Counted from the stretch's first letter, positions 51,651 through 61,943 are shown. The stretch is 64,000 bases of DNA from FEN-1350 sp964643355 (GCA_964643355.1 CAZXPW010000019.1:1-64000), one strand, 5' to 3'. Program-made: numbers and translations. Notes: generated from the sequence alone by a model not told the origin.

Positions 51651-52046
51651 GATCACACCTCCAAACTGAAATGAATATTTGTGATGTTTCTCCACTCACC
51701 GTCCCAGTCCGTCGCCGGGTAAACCAACAGATCACATTGTACCTCATCCTGGCAATCCACGGCAATGTATTTCACAAATTCCAGGGGTATCTGACAAGCA
51801 ACATAGAAATCAATGGCCCACCTGAACAAACGGAACAACATTGTTCTTTGAAAAACAATCCCTCGATAGCCATGGAAGCCCTGATCGTTCGAAAATGTAG
51901 AAATTGAGAGGTCTGAAGGAATAAGTGGAAAGCGATATCTATTAAGTTTTATGTCGTGTTTCCGGGTGTGAGGGCTGGAAAATTTATTATATCCCTATTG
52001 CATACCCCCTATAACCTATATTTTTCTTTTCGGCTTTGCGTGAGAT
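51651..52046. other. Intergenic region, no gene recognised
   Basis: This 396-bp AT-rich gap between two leftward genes contains only weak, unsupported reading frames. The GGAGG ribosome site of the LamG gene is at its left end. No hairpin with a T-tract or clear promoter pair was found. Confidence 0.5.
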
Positions 52047-52619
52047 TTATTTCGCCGGTTCAAACTTCAGTGACGCCGAATTAATGCAATACCGCAGCCC
52101 CGTCGGCGGCGGCCCGTCTTTGAATACATGCCCCAGATGCCCCCCGCACCGCGCGCAGACGACCTCGGTCCGGACCATCCTGTGGCTGCGATCGACCCGT
52201 TCGACGATCCGCTTGTTGTCGGCCGCCTGATAAAAACTCGGCCAGCCGCACCCCGAATCGAACTTTGTCGCAGACTCGAACAGAACCGCCCCGCACCCTG
52301 CACACAGATACCGCCCAATCTCGTGATGATCCCAGTATTTTCCGGTAAACGCCCTCTCGGTCGCCGATTTTCGGAGAACCTCATACGATAACGGCTCCAG
52401 TTGCCGTTTCCACTCGGCATCGGATTTGATGACTTTGTCTTCCATCGCTTTTTGCCCTTCTTTTGCTACGACCGGTTTCACGGCATTCGGATCGGCCGAT
52501 GCCGCCGCCTGCTGGCTGCCTGACGGTGGCATCGGAACTTTGACTTCGATGCCCAGCTTGTCACAGCCGGGAATATAAATCATTGTGAACAATAATGTTA
52601 CGATTGATACAATTCGCAT
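52047..52619 (-). CDS. msrB: Peptide-methionine (R)-S-oxide reductase, lipoprotein form
   Basis: The 190-aa protein has a lipobox (TMIYIPGC), so it should repair oxidised methionine outside the cytoplasm. After a linker of about 45 residues, the MsrB domain has both zinc CxxC pairs (LCAGCGAVLF and VVCARCGGHLGHVF), GCGWPSFY and the catalytic Cys in LRYCINSASLKFEP. Most bacterial MsrB are cytoplasmic; a lipoprotein form fits an envelope repair role. No msrA is in the window. Confidence 0.92.
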   Translation of the reverse strand: MRIVSIVTLLFTMIYIPGCDKLGIEVKVPMPPSGSQQAAASADPNAVKPVVAKEGQKAMEDKVIKSDAEWKRQLEPLSYEVLRKSATERAFTGKYWDHHEIGRYLCAGCGAVLFESATKFDSGCGWPSFYQAADNKRIVERVDRSHRMVRTEVVCARCGGHLGHVFKDGPPPTGLRYCINSASLKFEPAK

Positions 52620-52822
52620 AAAATTCTCCCGTTTTGATCAGACCAATCCCTGTACGCCCCAAAACCAATCCGGTTCAAATCATATCCGAAATCATTGTCG
52701 ATGGATCCAGTACGAATTTAACCAACGAGAATTGCCCTCGTCACTGACAGCGGTTATGATAATCACGGTTGAAGGGCACGACCAAGATCGGACATTATGC
52801 GGCTCAAACAAGGAGTCTATCC

Positions 52823-55800
52823 ATGAATCGAATGTGTCGGCTGATTATTTTGTGTTTTCTTTCAGTTTCTGCCTGGGCACAATCCTCGGTCAAGATTTGG
52901 CAAGACAAGCTCAGTCTGCCGTCCTACCGGATCGAGAAGCCCGATCCCAATCCAATGTTCTACAAGGGCGAGTCCTACCAGGGCGCAAAGAAGATGATCT
53001 ATCCCTATGCCCTCATCGACGGCCTGACCGGTATCCGTCAAAACGCCGACTGGACAGCCCTGAACCTCGAGAACGAATACCTCAAGCTGGTCGTGTTGCC
53101 GGAGATTGGCGGCCGACTCTTCTCCGCCACCGACAAGACCAACGGCTACGATTTCCTTTACCGCCAGCATGTGATCAAGCCCGCTCTCATTGGCATGCTT
53201 GGCGCCTGGATCTCCGGCGGCATCGAGTGGTGCGTCTTTCACCACCACCGCAACACCACACACATGCCCGTGGATAACTGTCTCGTCGAGAACCCCGACG
53301 GCAGTAAGACGATCTGGATCGCGGAGACCGAACGCCGCCACCGCATGCGCTGGACGATCGCCCTGACCCTCCGGCCCGGCAAATCGTACTTCGAAGCCGA
53401 GGTCACGATGTTCAACCGAACGCCGCTGCCGCATTCGATCTTGTACTGGGCCAATGTTTCTGTGGGAGTTAACGACGATTACCAGGTCCTGTTCCCGCCC
53501 AGCGTGCAGGTGGCCACCTACCACTCCAAGAACGACTTCACTTATTGGCCGGTCGGCCGAGGTCGATACCGCGGCACTGACTATTCAGGCATCGACCAGA
53601 GCTGGTGGAAAAATCACCCCAAGCCCGTCTCCTTCTTTGCCTGGAACAATCCCGAAGACTTCATGGGCGGCTACGATCACGGCCGCAACGCTGGTATCGT
53701 CCATATTGGCAACCACAACATTGTCTGCGGAGCCAAGCTGTGGGAATGGGGTCCTAACAACATTTGGGACACAAAGGTCCTCACCGATTCTGATGGTCCC
53801 TATGCCGAACTAATGGTCGGCGCCTTCTCCGATAACCAGCCGGATTACAGTTGGATCAAACCCGGTGAAGTCAAACGATTCCGTCAGTACTGGTATCCCG
53901 TTCGCGATATTGGTGGGGTCAAAAATGCGACGCTTGACGCAGCCGTTAATCTCGAACTCAAGGACGGCAAGGCCAAGCTGGGCTTCCACGCGACATCCGC
54001 ATTCCCAAAGGCGACGGTTCTGCTCACCGCCAACGATAAACCAATCCTCGAAAAGACCATCGACATCGCTCCGGATAAGTCCTTTATCGAAACTGTTCCC
54101 GTCGATGCCGAAACTCAATTGACAGACCTTAAGGCCACGCTCAAATCCGCCGACGAAAAAGTACTCGTCAAATACCAGCACACGAAGCTACCTGACCCCG
54201 GCCCCCTGCCAACCGAAGTCAAGATTCCACCAGCCCCCAAGGACATTCAGACCATCGAGGAACTTTATCTGACCGGCCTGCGCGTCGAGCAGATCCACAA
54301 TCCCGGCGTCAATCCCCTGGACTACTACAACGAAGCCCTCGCCCGCGACCCCGGCGACACACGGACCAACACCATCCTCGGCATTCACGCTATCCGAACG
54401 ATGCAGCCGGACCTGGCCGAAAAACACCTGAGAACTGCGATCGCGCGGCTCTCGGCCGAGTATACCCGCCCGAGCAACACCGAACCGTATTATTACCTTG
54501 GCCTGGCCCTCAAGGCCCAAAAGAAACTCGACGAAGCCGCCGACGCTTTCTATCGTGCTACCTGGGACTACGCTTTCCACTCGGCGGCGTTTTTCCAACT
54601 GGCGACATTATCTTGCCGTAAAGGTGACTATACCGCCGCCCTCGAACAGATCGACCTGTCGCTTTCGACCAACGCCCTCAACACCCGCGCCCAGGTCCTC
54701 AAGGCCACCATCCTCCGCAAACTCAATCGCCTCCCCGATGCCATCGAACTGGCTGAGAAAGTCCTGGCCGTCGATCCGCTGGATTTCGGCGCCATGAACG
54801 AACGCTTCGTGTCCCTCACGGCCCTGAGCCGTCGCGACGCCGCCGACAAGGGCTTTGTGCAGATCACCACCGCCATGCGCGGCCAGGTCCAATCCTATCT
54901 GGAATTGGCGACTGATTATATGGATTGTTGGCTCTGGGACGACGCAAGTCAGGTCCTCTCCCGCATCTCCGATTCGACCTACCCGATGGTCTGGTACTAC
55001 ATGGGCTTTTTGTGCCAGAAGAAAAACGCCCCTTCGTGCCCCTCGGTCTCCTGGAAACATGCCGCCGAACTGCCGCCGGACTATTGCTTCCCCTTCCGCG
55101 GCGAATCTGCCGCCGTCCTTCAAGCCGCCATCGACGCCAACCCCAAAGACTCCCGCGCCTGGTACTATCTCGGCAACCTGCTCTACGAGCTCCAACCCGA
55201 AAAAGCCGTCGATGCCTGGGAAAAGGCCCGCTCCATCGACGACCACTTCGCCCTTGTGCATCGCAATCTCGGTTGGGCGTACTTCCGCACCAACAAAGAC
55301 ACTCCCGCCGCCATCGCCTCCTACGAAAAGGCCGTCGCCTGCAACAATGCCGACGCCCGGTACTACATCGAACTCGACGATCTCTACGACCGTGCCAATA
55401 CCGACCCCGAGAAGCGGCTGGCCATGCTCCTGACCAATCCCAATCTTGCCGAAACCAACAAACCGATGCTTATCCGCCAGATCACTCTTCGCGTCACCAC
55501 CGGCGACTATGACAAGGCCATCGCTCTCCTGAGCGGCAACCAGTTCTTTATCGCCGAAGGAGGCGGCCGGGAACTATCCAACGCCTGGATTGATTCCCAT
55601 CTCCTTCGCGCTCGCAGGTACCTGACTGAAAAATCCTTCGACAAGGCCCTGGCCGATTGCGCCGCCGCGGGCGTCTTCCCCGAAAACCTCTCGCAGGAAT
55701 CTTCCCGCGACGAGGATCGTTTACCCCAGATCGACTGCGAAACCGCATTGGCATTAACCGCCCCGGCCAGAAGGACAAGGCCATAGAAATCTTCAGACGG

Positions 55801-56148
55801 TTGGCCGATCTGAAAGTCCGTGATGAGGAGGCCGAAAAGCGGATCGTCCAAGCGATTGCGTGGAAACAACTTGGTGACAGCCCAAAATCCGAAGCAATTC
55901 TTGACGATTTGATCGCCAAGCTCGTACAACGACTCAACGGCGGCGACGGACAGGCCGACTTTTTCGCCAAGTTCGGGGAACAACAGACCCGCGCCAAACG
56001 CAAGGCCGACACCCACTACGCCCTCGGACTGGCCCTCATGCACAGAGGCAATATTTCAGAAGCCAAAGAAAACTTCAAACAAGCCCTGATTCACAACGCT
56101 TCCCTGACATGGCCCCGCTTTTATCTATCGCTAATGAATATACAATAA
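52823..56148 (+). pseudogene. DUF5107/TPR secreted protein, frameshifted near 55,760
   Basis: AAGGAG precedes ATG 52823 and a signal peptide (LIILCFLSVSAWAQSS). Residues about 30-370 match DUF5107 (NEYLKLVVLPEIGGRLFSATD, GGIEWCVFHHHRN), a beta-sandwich related to aldose-epimerase folds. After about 480, TPR repeats follow (DYYNEALARDPGDTRTNTIL, AWYYLGNLLYELQPEKAVDA). The first frame stops at 55786 in low-complexity text (ALTAPARRTRP). The next frame resumes with PGQKDKAIEIFRRLADL, ... THYALGLALMHRGN to 56148. A 1-nt deletion in the C/G-rich stretch around 55,756-55,766 explains this. Quoted pieces are not contiguous. Intact length would be about 1108 aa. Read error cannot be excluded. Confidence 0.75.
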
Positions 56149-56169
56149 AGATGACCATAAATAGTCATT

Positions 56170-57990
56170 TTATTGCTCTCCCAGATAATATCCAGTAACG
56201 GGTGACTGCTCGTACCCCATGGATCGATGCGCCACTTCTGCACGATATACCGAGTCCTGCATCAGGCATACCCGCCGGTCCTTTGCCGGAATCATCGTCG
56301 AATAAATCCGCAGTTCCCCCGGCAAAGAGGTGACCAGTTCCTCCCGCCAGTCGCCGAACAGATCGGCCATCATCAGCACTGTCCCCTCGATCCCGTCGGC
56401 CACGGTCAAGCTTTTGTACTTGACGATCGACAACCGGCGTCCACCCCCCCTGCCTTCAATCGATTCCCGCAAGAGATCCCCATCCCAGAAGATCCAGTTC
56501 CGACAATTTGGCACATCCGGTCCCTGTCCGATCCGTTCCCCGGCCGCCGACAATAAAAATCGATCGCGCGATCCGCCCTTGGGGTCCTCGGTCGCAAAAC
56601 ATTCCAAGCCCGACCAGCTCGAGTCGATATCCGCAACCATCGCATCGCCGATGTGCTTGGTCGGCCGTCCCAGTTTCCAGATCGTCTTGCCGGTCCGCGC
56701 CTCGACCAGACACACCCCCAACCCATCGTCGTGCCACGGCTCGATCCCGTAAAAGATCTCCATCCCCGGCCGCGACGGATCGACATCCGTCACAAAACAT
56801 TTGTCCGGGTGCCCGATCCCCACCGAATACAGTGCCGTTCCGTTGTCATCGACCACAACCGATCCGAGGACGACCTCATCGCGGCCGTCCTCATCGACAT
56901 CGGCCGAGTGCATCCCGTGCGCGCCCTGGCTACGGATGATCGGTTCTTCATCATCTCCTTGCCACCGCCACAGCCGTTTTAAGATCTTGCCGCAGAACTG
57001 ATACGCGTCCAACACCATCAATTTATATGTCCCCCGGGCCACAAGAAGACACGGCGTCTTGCCGTCGAGAAATGCCACACCCATCTGGTTACGGTTGATC
57101 CGATTGTAATCGCCCAGCCGCGGATCTCGCTCCGGCCAGTCGGCCTGCGTGATCTCCTCGCCCGTCATCCCATTCAGAATCGACAACCACTCCGGTCCGC
57201 TCCTAACCCGCCCATCCGCTTCGCGGGCATCCCTGGGTCCGGTTTTGACCGCCACCTCCGCCTTGCCGTCGCCATCGAAGTCGAACACCACAAACGGCGA
57301 ATACCAGATGCCCGGCTCGATCCCCGGGCCAAGATCGACCTGCCACAGAAACTTGCCGTCGCTGCGATAGGCCTCCAGCTTGTAAGTCAACCCACTGGTG
57401 TTCGGTCGGCCGGCCGGATCGATTCCCTCCAGCGGTTGCTTGAGCACAAAATCATACGCCCCGTCCCCGTCCAGATCCCCCACCCCCATTCGTTGTGGTC
57501 GGTAATTCCCCTGAAGCTTGATTGCGCGGAAATGTATTTCATTCGAATCCGCCTTAACGACTGTTTCCGCCACGGACCCTGTTTCTTGCCCTTCACCTAC
57601 GGATTTCACCTGATACCGAATCTCGGCCTTGGCCGCATCGCCGGGAATTTTGCCATCCAGGAAATCCGTCGTTGTTAGAATCGGTTCGGCATTCAATCGC
57701 TCCGGAGATACTCCGTCAATCCCCCGATATACATTGAATCCCGCTCCGGCGGGATCGCTATTGAGCATCCTCCAACTCAGATAGACCGTCCCCTCCGACA
57801 TTCGTACTGCGGTCAGACCACGGTCCAGTTTTTCCTCCACCCGCTGTGCGGCCCAGCCCTGCACCGCCGGTTTGTCGGCATGTTTGGGGGATAACGCGGG
57901 TATGAAATAGGCCCGTTCTTTGGGATCCTGTGCAAATACGGGAAAAACCAGAACAACAGCCGTTACAACACTCAAGACGACTCGACGCAT
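56170..57990 (-). CDS. Rhamnogalacturonan lyase, polysaccharide lyase family 11
   Basis: The 606-aa secreted protein (signal VLSVVTAVVLVFPVFAQ) matches PL11 rhamnogalacturonan lyases such as Bacillus YesW/YesX, which cleave the rhamnosyl-galacturonate backbone of pectin. The N-terminal beta domain (RGLTAVRMSEGTVYLSWRML, GFNVYR) is followed by an eight-bladed propeller with calcium loops GDLDGDGAYDFVLKQ, DFDGDGKAEVAVKTGP, ADVDEDGRDEVVLGS and ADLFGDWREELVTS. Length is typical. GGAG precedes ATG 57990. It pairs functionally with the uronate operon at 6.6-11.4 kb, since its products yield galacturonate; linkage is inference. Confidence 0.9.
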   Translation of the reverse strand: MRRVVLSVVTAVVLVFPVFAQDPKERAYFIPALSPKHADKPAVQGWAAQRVEEKLDRGLTAVRMSEGTVYLSWRMLNSDPAGAGFNVYRGIDGVSPERLNAEPILTTTDFLDGKIPGDAAKAEIRYQVKSVGEGQETGSVAETVVKADSNEIHFRAIKLQGNYRPQRMGVGDLDGDGAYDFVLKQPLEGIDPAGRPNTSGLTYKLEAYRSDGKFLWQVDLGPGIEPGIWYSPFVVFDFDGDGKAEVAVKTGPRDAREADGRVRSGPEWLSILNGMTGEEITQADWPERDPRLGDYNRINRNQMGVAFLDGKTPCLLVARGTYKLMVLDAYQFCGKILKRLWRWQGDDEEPIIRSQGAHGMHSADVDEDGRDEVVLGSVVVDDNGTALYSVGIGHPDKCFVTDVDPSRPGMEIFYGIEPWHDDGLGVCLVEARTGKTIWKLGRPTKHIGDAMVADIDSSWSGLECFATEDPKGGSRDRFLLSAAGERIGQGPDVPNCRNWIFWDGDLLRESIEGRGGGRRLSIVKYKSLTVADGIEGTVLMMADLFGDWREELVTSLPGELRIYSTMIPAKDRRVCLMQDSVYRAEVAHRSMGYEQSPVTGYYLGEQ

Positions 57991-58092
57991 GGCCACAATC
58001 TCCGCACGATCCGTTGAACGATCCAGTATCAGATGGAATCATCCTACAGGATCAGCCAAGTCCGGTCAATCGCCCTGACAAACGGACGACCC

Positions 58093-59127
58093 TCATTTCA
58101 AGTCGGAGTTTCGGGATTTGAAGAGGACAGCAAGGAGGTCCAGAGCTTTTCGCTCTTCGGTATCGAGCTGCTCAAAAAGGGAACCGTCGCGAAGGTCGAA
58201 AGAACGGCGAGGCCGGCCGTCGGGGATGGTGCGGGAAGAGCCGTTGTGGAAACACCAGCCGGCGGCGCCGCCGTCGCGGGCCGCTTTGGCGTCGGCGAGA
58301 AAGTCGGCCGCAACCGGATTCCAGTTGGTCGAGTAATCGCGGCGGAAGGGTTCCTGGTAATGGACAGGGATGACGCGGCCGAGGGCCTTCATCCGGTCGA
58401 GATACCATCGGGTCTTATCCAGCGTCTGCGAGGGCGACTTGGCATCGCGGGGACGATGCGGGCAGACAAAATCGAGCTTGACATCGAGGAGGTAATGCTG
58501 AAGTTCGTCGGGGTCGATATCGCCGCCGTCGGAGGCGGTGACCAGCAGGGAGGGCATCAGTTCGCGAGCCCGAAGTCGGAGGGCGGTCAGGTCGGCAACG
58601 GGAACAAACCGCGCATCACGAATGTTGCGTTCATTGCCCAGATCGAGGTACCAGTTGGCATAGGTCCCCAGCGTATTGAGAATCGTCTCGACGGCCTTTG
58701 TGTGCGCGGCGAACGCCTGGAGGCGCGGAGATCCGGTCGATCCGTTGCCGCGGCTGACAGTGACATCGACGACGATGCCGCGACGGTCACATTCAGCGAC
58801 GAGCCATTGAAGATGCGACAAGTACGGCTGACGCGGACTTCCGTCGGGATTGGCGACGGTAAGATTGAGGTCGAACGCCCCCCAGGTGGCCCAGACGCGG
58901 ATCCAGTTGATGCCCAGCGACTTCATCCGATCCATATCGGCGACAGTCTGCTCCTTCGGGGCGCCCAATGCCCCGTAGAAACTGATGCCGTAGAGAAAGG
59001 TTTCTTTATCGTTAATAGTAAATTTCGTGTCCCTGATCGCAAGACGGGTAGTTTGGCCGGTTGTCAACGATCCGGCGTTTAATCCGGCAACAAGAACGAC
59101 AATTCCACAAATGGTTGTTGGTTTCAT
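58093..59127 (-). CDS. Secreted GH5-like TIM-barrel glycoside hydrolase
   Basis: The 344-aa protein has a signal peptide (ICGIVVLVAGLNAGSLTTG) and starts as clan GH-A enzymes do (LYGISFYGALGA, RMKSLGINWIRVWATWGAFD). WYLDLGNERNIRD fits the Asn-Glu acid/base motif, and VIPVHYQEPFRRDY could hold the nucleophile Glu. Which GH-A family it belongs to cannot be decided by eye. AGGAGGT lies at ideal spacing before ATG 59127. It lies 102 bp upstream of the PL11 gene on the same strand, so both may serve pectin or cell-wall breakdown. Confidence 0.72.
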   Translation of the reverse strand: MKPTTICGIVVLVAGLNAGSLTTGQTTRLAIRDTKFTINDKETFLYGISFYGALGAPKEQTVADMDRMKSLGINWIRVWATWGAFDLNLTVANPDGSPRQPYLSHLQWLVAECDRRGIVVDVTVSRGNGSTGSPRLQAFAAHTKAVETILNTLGTYANWYLDLGNERNIRDARFVPVADLTALRLRARELMPSLLVTASDGGDIDPDELQHYLLDVKLDFVCPHRPRDAKSPSQTLDKTRWYLDRMKALGRVIPVHYQEPFRRDYSTNWNPVAADFLADAKAARDGGAAGWCFHNGSSRTIPDGRPRRSFDLRDGSLFEQLDTEERKALDLLAVLFKSRNSDLK

Positions 59128-59219
59128 CGTCACCTCCTGAACAATTATACAGAACTGCGGTTTTGGAAAAGCGGCTAACCGATTTCGATGAGATTGTCGC
59201 CATGTATGGGTATTGGGGT

Positions 59220-60290
59220 TTATTTTGCGGCTGTCAAAGAACGATCCGGTTCTGCCGTTTGGGTTGGGAATCCGAGCGCATCAATTTTTGCCGCGAGGAT
59301 AAAATCGTTGGCATGCAGGCCGTTGATCTTGTGGGTCCAGAGTTTGACCATAACCTGCCCCCAGCCAATGACAAGATCGGGGTGATGGTTCTGTTGTTCG
59401 GCAATTCGCCCCACCTGGAGCGCAAAATTCATCGCGGATTGAAAATCCGGAAACTGGTATGCCCGTTCGAGTCGATGATCTTCGATGACTTTCCAGCCAG
59501 AATCGATTTGCGCGATCCACTCCTGGAGAACCTCTCCGCGCAAAGGTTCGACACCTCCCTGACACGGAACACAAGAGGAATCGGCGAGCGGACACATCCT
59601 CGGCTGTGAAACGGGTGTACTGGATGGACAATGGCGGGAAGTATAGAGCGACCAGATCAAGACGATCACAACCGCCCCATGCGTCAGCAGAAAGGCGGGC
59701 CAAGAGAACCAGCGGGCATAATCGGGATCCAGGATGTGTTTGCCGGGAACGCAAAAACAGACGACAATCGCGATGATGGCCGCCAGGAGAAACAATTGGT
59801 GCAAAAACGACATTCGCCACGGGATGGAGGACAACAAAATCCCCGCAACGGCAACCATGAGAAGCGATGTGATCACCGGAGCCAGCACCGGACCTGCCCA
59901 GATGGACGGGATCAGGAACAGAATATCCCAGTCCCAAAGAGACTGAGGCCAATTGAGGATGACTTTGAGCCACACATAGTAAAAAATATCCCAGACGGCA
60001 AACGAGATCAGAAATACGGCCAAACGCCCGCGGAGATCGCGGGCCATCAGCCAACTGCCGGACACCAATAAAACCAAAGTGGCGGCTTCGCGAGAAATCT
60101 CGGTGATCCCGATCAGATTGGCTCCCGGCATCGTACTAAAGGGAGCGATCGGAAAGGCAAACCCGTCGGGATAAAACAGGGCTCTTAGGTAAACAACCAC
60201 GGCGGCTTCGATAAATCCAAACGCGATCCCGAAGACGATCAGGATCAGAATCCGGGGCATGATCGATTCCGACTGAAGGGACCTGTTCAT
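59220..60290 (-). CDS. Integral membrane protein fused to pterin-4a-carbinolamine dehydratase
   Basis: In this 356-aa frame, residues 1-225 form about six or seven membrane helices (ILILIVFGIAFGFIEAAVVV, VLAPVITSLLMVAVAGILL). Residues about 245-345 match 4a-hydroxytetrahydrobiopterin dehydratase: SCVPCQGGVEPL, WKVIEDHRLERAYQFPDF, AEQQNHHPDLVIGWGQV (active-site HHP), LWTHKINGLHANDFILA. The dehydratase is normally a free protein of about 100 aa. No ribosome site precedes the ATG at the domain border (RMCPLADSS), so a true fusion is favoured. ATG 60290 has GGAG upstream. Located 55 bp after rpiB. Confidence 0.72.
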   Translation of the reverse strand: MNRSLQSESIMPRILILIVFGIAFGFIEAAVVVYLRALFYPDGFAFPIAPFSTMPGANLIGITEISREAATLVLLVSGSWLMARDLRGRLAVFLISFAVWDIFYYVWLKVILNWPQSLWDWDILFLIPSIWAGPVLAPVITSLLMVAVAGILLSSIPWRMSFLHQLFLLAAIIAIVVCFCVPGKHILDPDYARWFSWPAFLLTHGAVVIVLIWSLYTSRHCPSSTPVSQPRMCPLADSSCVPCQGGVEPLRGEVLQEWIAQIDSGWKVIEDHRLERAYQFPDFQSAMNFALQVGRIAEQQNHHPDLVIGWGQVMVKLWTHKINGLHANDFILAAKIDALGFPTQTAEPDRSLTAAK

Positions 60291-60345
60291 CCAGCGACTC
60301 CTTGATCTGTAAATCAGAACCGATGGCCCCCCCGTAGAAAGCGAA

Positions 60346-60810
60346 TCACTCGTTTAGGTTTCGGGGATCTTTGCCCTGTTCGATGGCTTGAATTTTATGG
60401 ACCCGACGAAGGTGACGCCCCCCCGAAAACTCGGTGGTAAGCCAGGTTTCGACGATACGACGAAGCATCCCGGAACCCAGAAGATCGCCGGATAGACACA
60501 GGACATTGGCGTTGTTGTGCTGCCGCGAAATACGGGCGTTCAGTTCGTCGTAGCAAAGCGCGGCGCGTACGCCTTTGACCTTGTTGGAGGCAATACACAT
60601 TCCAATGCCGGTACCGCAGATAAGAATCGCGCGATCGGCCTGACCGTCGGAGACCGCCGAAGCGGCGACAAACGCCAGGTCGGGGTAGTCCACGGGCTGG
60701 TCGGTATTGCTGCTAAAATCGAGCACTTCGTGATTGAGCTGCGCAATGATGGCCTTGACCTGTTCGACGGCGCTAACGCCCCGATGATCGTTTGCTACTG
60801 CTATTTTCAT
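60346..60810 (-). CDS. rpiB: Ribose-5-phosphate isomerase B
   Basis: The 154-aa enzyme interconverts ribose-5-phosphate and ribulose-5-phosphate. MKIAVANDHRGVSAVEQVK, VDYPDLAF, ILICGTGIGMCIASNKVKGV (active-site Cys in CGTGIG) and RQHNNANVLCLSGD are all conserved. Its ATG overlaps the stop of the Sua5/phosphatase gene by 4 bp (ATGA), so the pair is translationally coupled. Some RpiB homologues act on allose or galactose phosphates, but the motif set here is the classic one. Confidence 0.95.
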   Translation of the reverse strand: MKIAVANDHRGVSAVEQVKAIIAQLNHEVLDFSSNTDQPVDYPDLAFVAASAVSDGQADRAILICGTGIGMCIASNKVKGVRAALCYDELNARISRQHNNANVLCLSGDLLGSGMLRRIVETWLTTEFSGGRHLRRVHKIQAIEQGKDPRNLNE

Positions 60811-61943
60811 ACCACAATCTCTTTCAAGCGTATTTCCACGGCACGACGAATCCGGTCGGCGATTCGACGATAGGTGTTCAAATCGGCGCCAATGGGATCG
60901 GGGATGTCTCCGGATTCATCCAAAAGCCGACACCGGTCAGCTGCGGCAGGACACAATCCCACGATCCGATCCCGGTGACTTCGTCCCAGAGCGAATATCC
61001 AATCGCTGGAACGAATCAATTCGACATCCACCGTGCGGCTGCAATGGTTCGACAAATCGAGGTCATTTTCCCGAGCAATTTCGACCGCTTCCAGACTGGC
61101 CGGACAACCCGGAAAGGCCATCGCACCCACAGACGAAACCTTATACCCAAACCGCTCTACGGAGTCAAGATCACACCGGAAATATTTAGCCAACCATTTT
61201 TTGGCCAGAATCTCAGCCAAGGGACTGCGGCAGGTGTTTCCGGTACAGACAAAAAGGATGCGAGTCAGGGAAAGATCCTCAATATCGGCACGGGAACAGA
61301 CCCCTTCACGAAGAATCTCCAATCCGTCTTGGTTGACTCGAACAACCGTGCTACTTTTGCCATAACGGCAACGACCGCCAGGAAGATGGTCAGCATCCAA
61401 AATGCAATCGAGGAGACCGTCAAGCGATTGCCGGACCTGATCGGCAGTGGTGGCCGGGGGAAGTCCCGAGGCGTTGGCGCTGGGCGCGACGACCGGATGC
61501 GGGATGGCAGTAAGAAATTGAGCGGCAACGGAATTCGCAGGGCAACGGACACCAAGAGTGTCGTCCCGATACAGGCAGGAAAACCAGGGATCGCCGAGGA
61601 TTCGATGTTGATTGGCGAGTTGAGTGTCGGAGAGGGAAAAGACCAGAGTGATCGGGCCGGGCCAACCGCGAGAGATCAGGCGGCGACATCGGGGATTGAC
61701 AGCCGGGATATATCGGTTCAGATCGGCCGGAGTGGCAATATGGAGGGTATAGCGTTTTTCGGAGTCACGGTCTTTGACAGAATCAAGACGGGCGAGTGGT
61801 TCAGGGGCCGTGATTGCAGCCAGCCCATAAACCGTCTCCGTGGGAAAAGCAACCACCCCCCCTTCCGAGACACAACGAGCGGCCTCAGCAATCTTGCCGG
61901 TATCGTTGTTTCCCCCATCAAGTTTCAGGATTTTCGTCTGCAT
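60807..61943 (-). CDS. Fusion of threonylcarbamoyl-AMP synthase (Sua5/YwlC) and YwlE-like phosphatase
   Basis: Residues 1-about 215 are a Sua5/YrdC domain (GGVVAFPTETVYGLAA, SRGWPGPITLVF, PSANASGLPPATTADQV), which makes threonylcarbamoyl-AMP for tRNA t6A. Residues about 227-375 are a low-molecular-weight phosphatase with P-loop CTGNTCRSPLAE (Cys233, Arg239) and late DIPDPIGADLNTY (general-acid Asp). The Thr at 237 is the residue that marks protein-arginine phosphatase YwlE; tyrosine phosphatases usually have Ile or Leu. In Bacillus, ywlC, ywlE and ywlF (rpiB) are neighbours; here the first two are fused and rpiB overlaps. Confidence 0.88.
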   Translation of the reverse strand: MQTKILKLDGGNNDTGKIAEAARCVSEGGVVAFPTETVYGLAAITAPEPLARLDSVKDRDSEKRYTLHIATPADLNRYIPAVNPRCRRLISRGWPGPITLVFSLSDTQLANQHRILGDPWFSCLYRDDTLGVRCPANSVAAQFLTAIPHPVVAPSANASGLPPATTADQVRQSLDGLLDCILDADHLPGGRCRYGKSSTVVRVNQDGLEILREGVCSRADIEDLSLTRILFVCTGNTCRSPLAEILAKKWLAKYFRCDLDSVERFGYKVSSVGAMAFPGCPASLEAVEIARENDLDLSNHCSRTVDVELIRSSDWIFALGRSHRDRIVGLCPAAADRCRLLDESGDIPDPIGADLNTYRRIADRIRRAVEIRLKEIVV

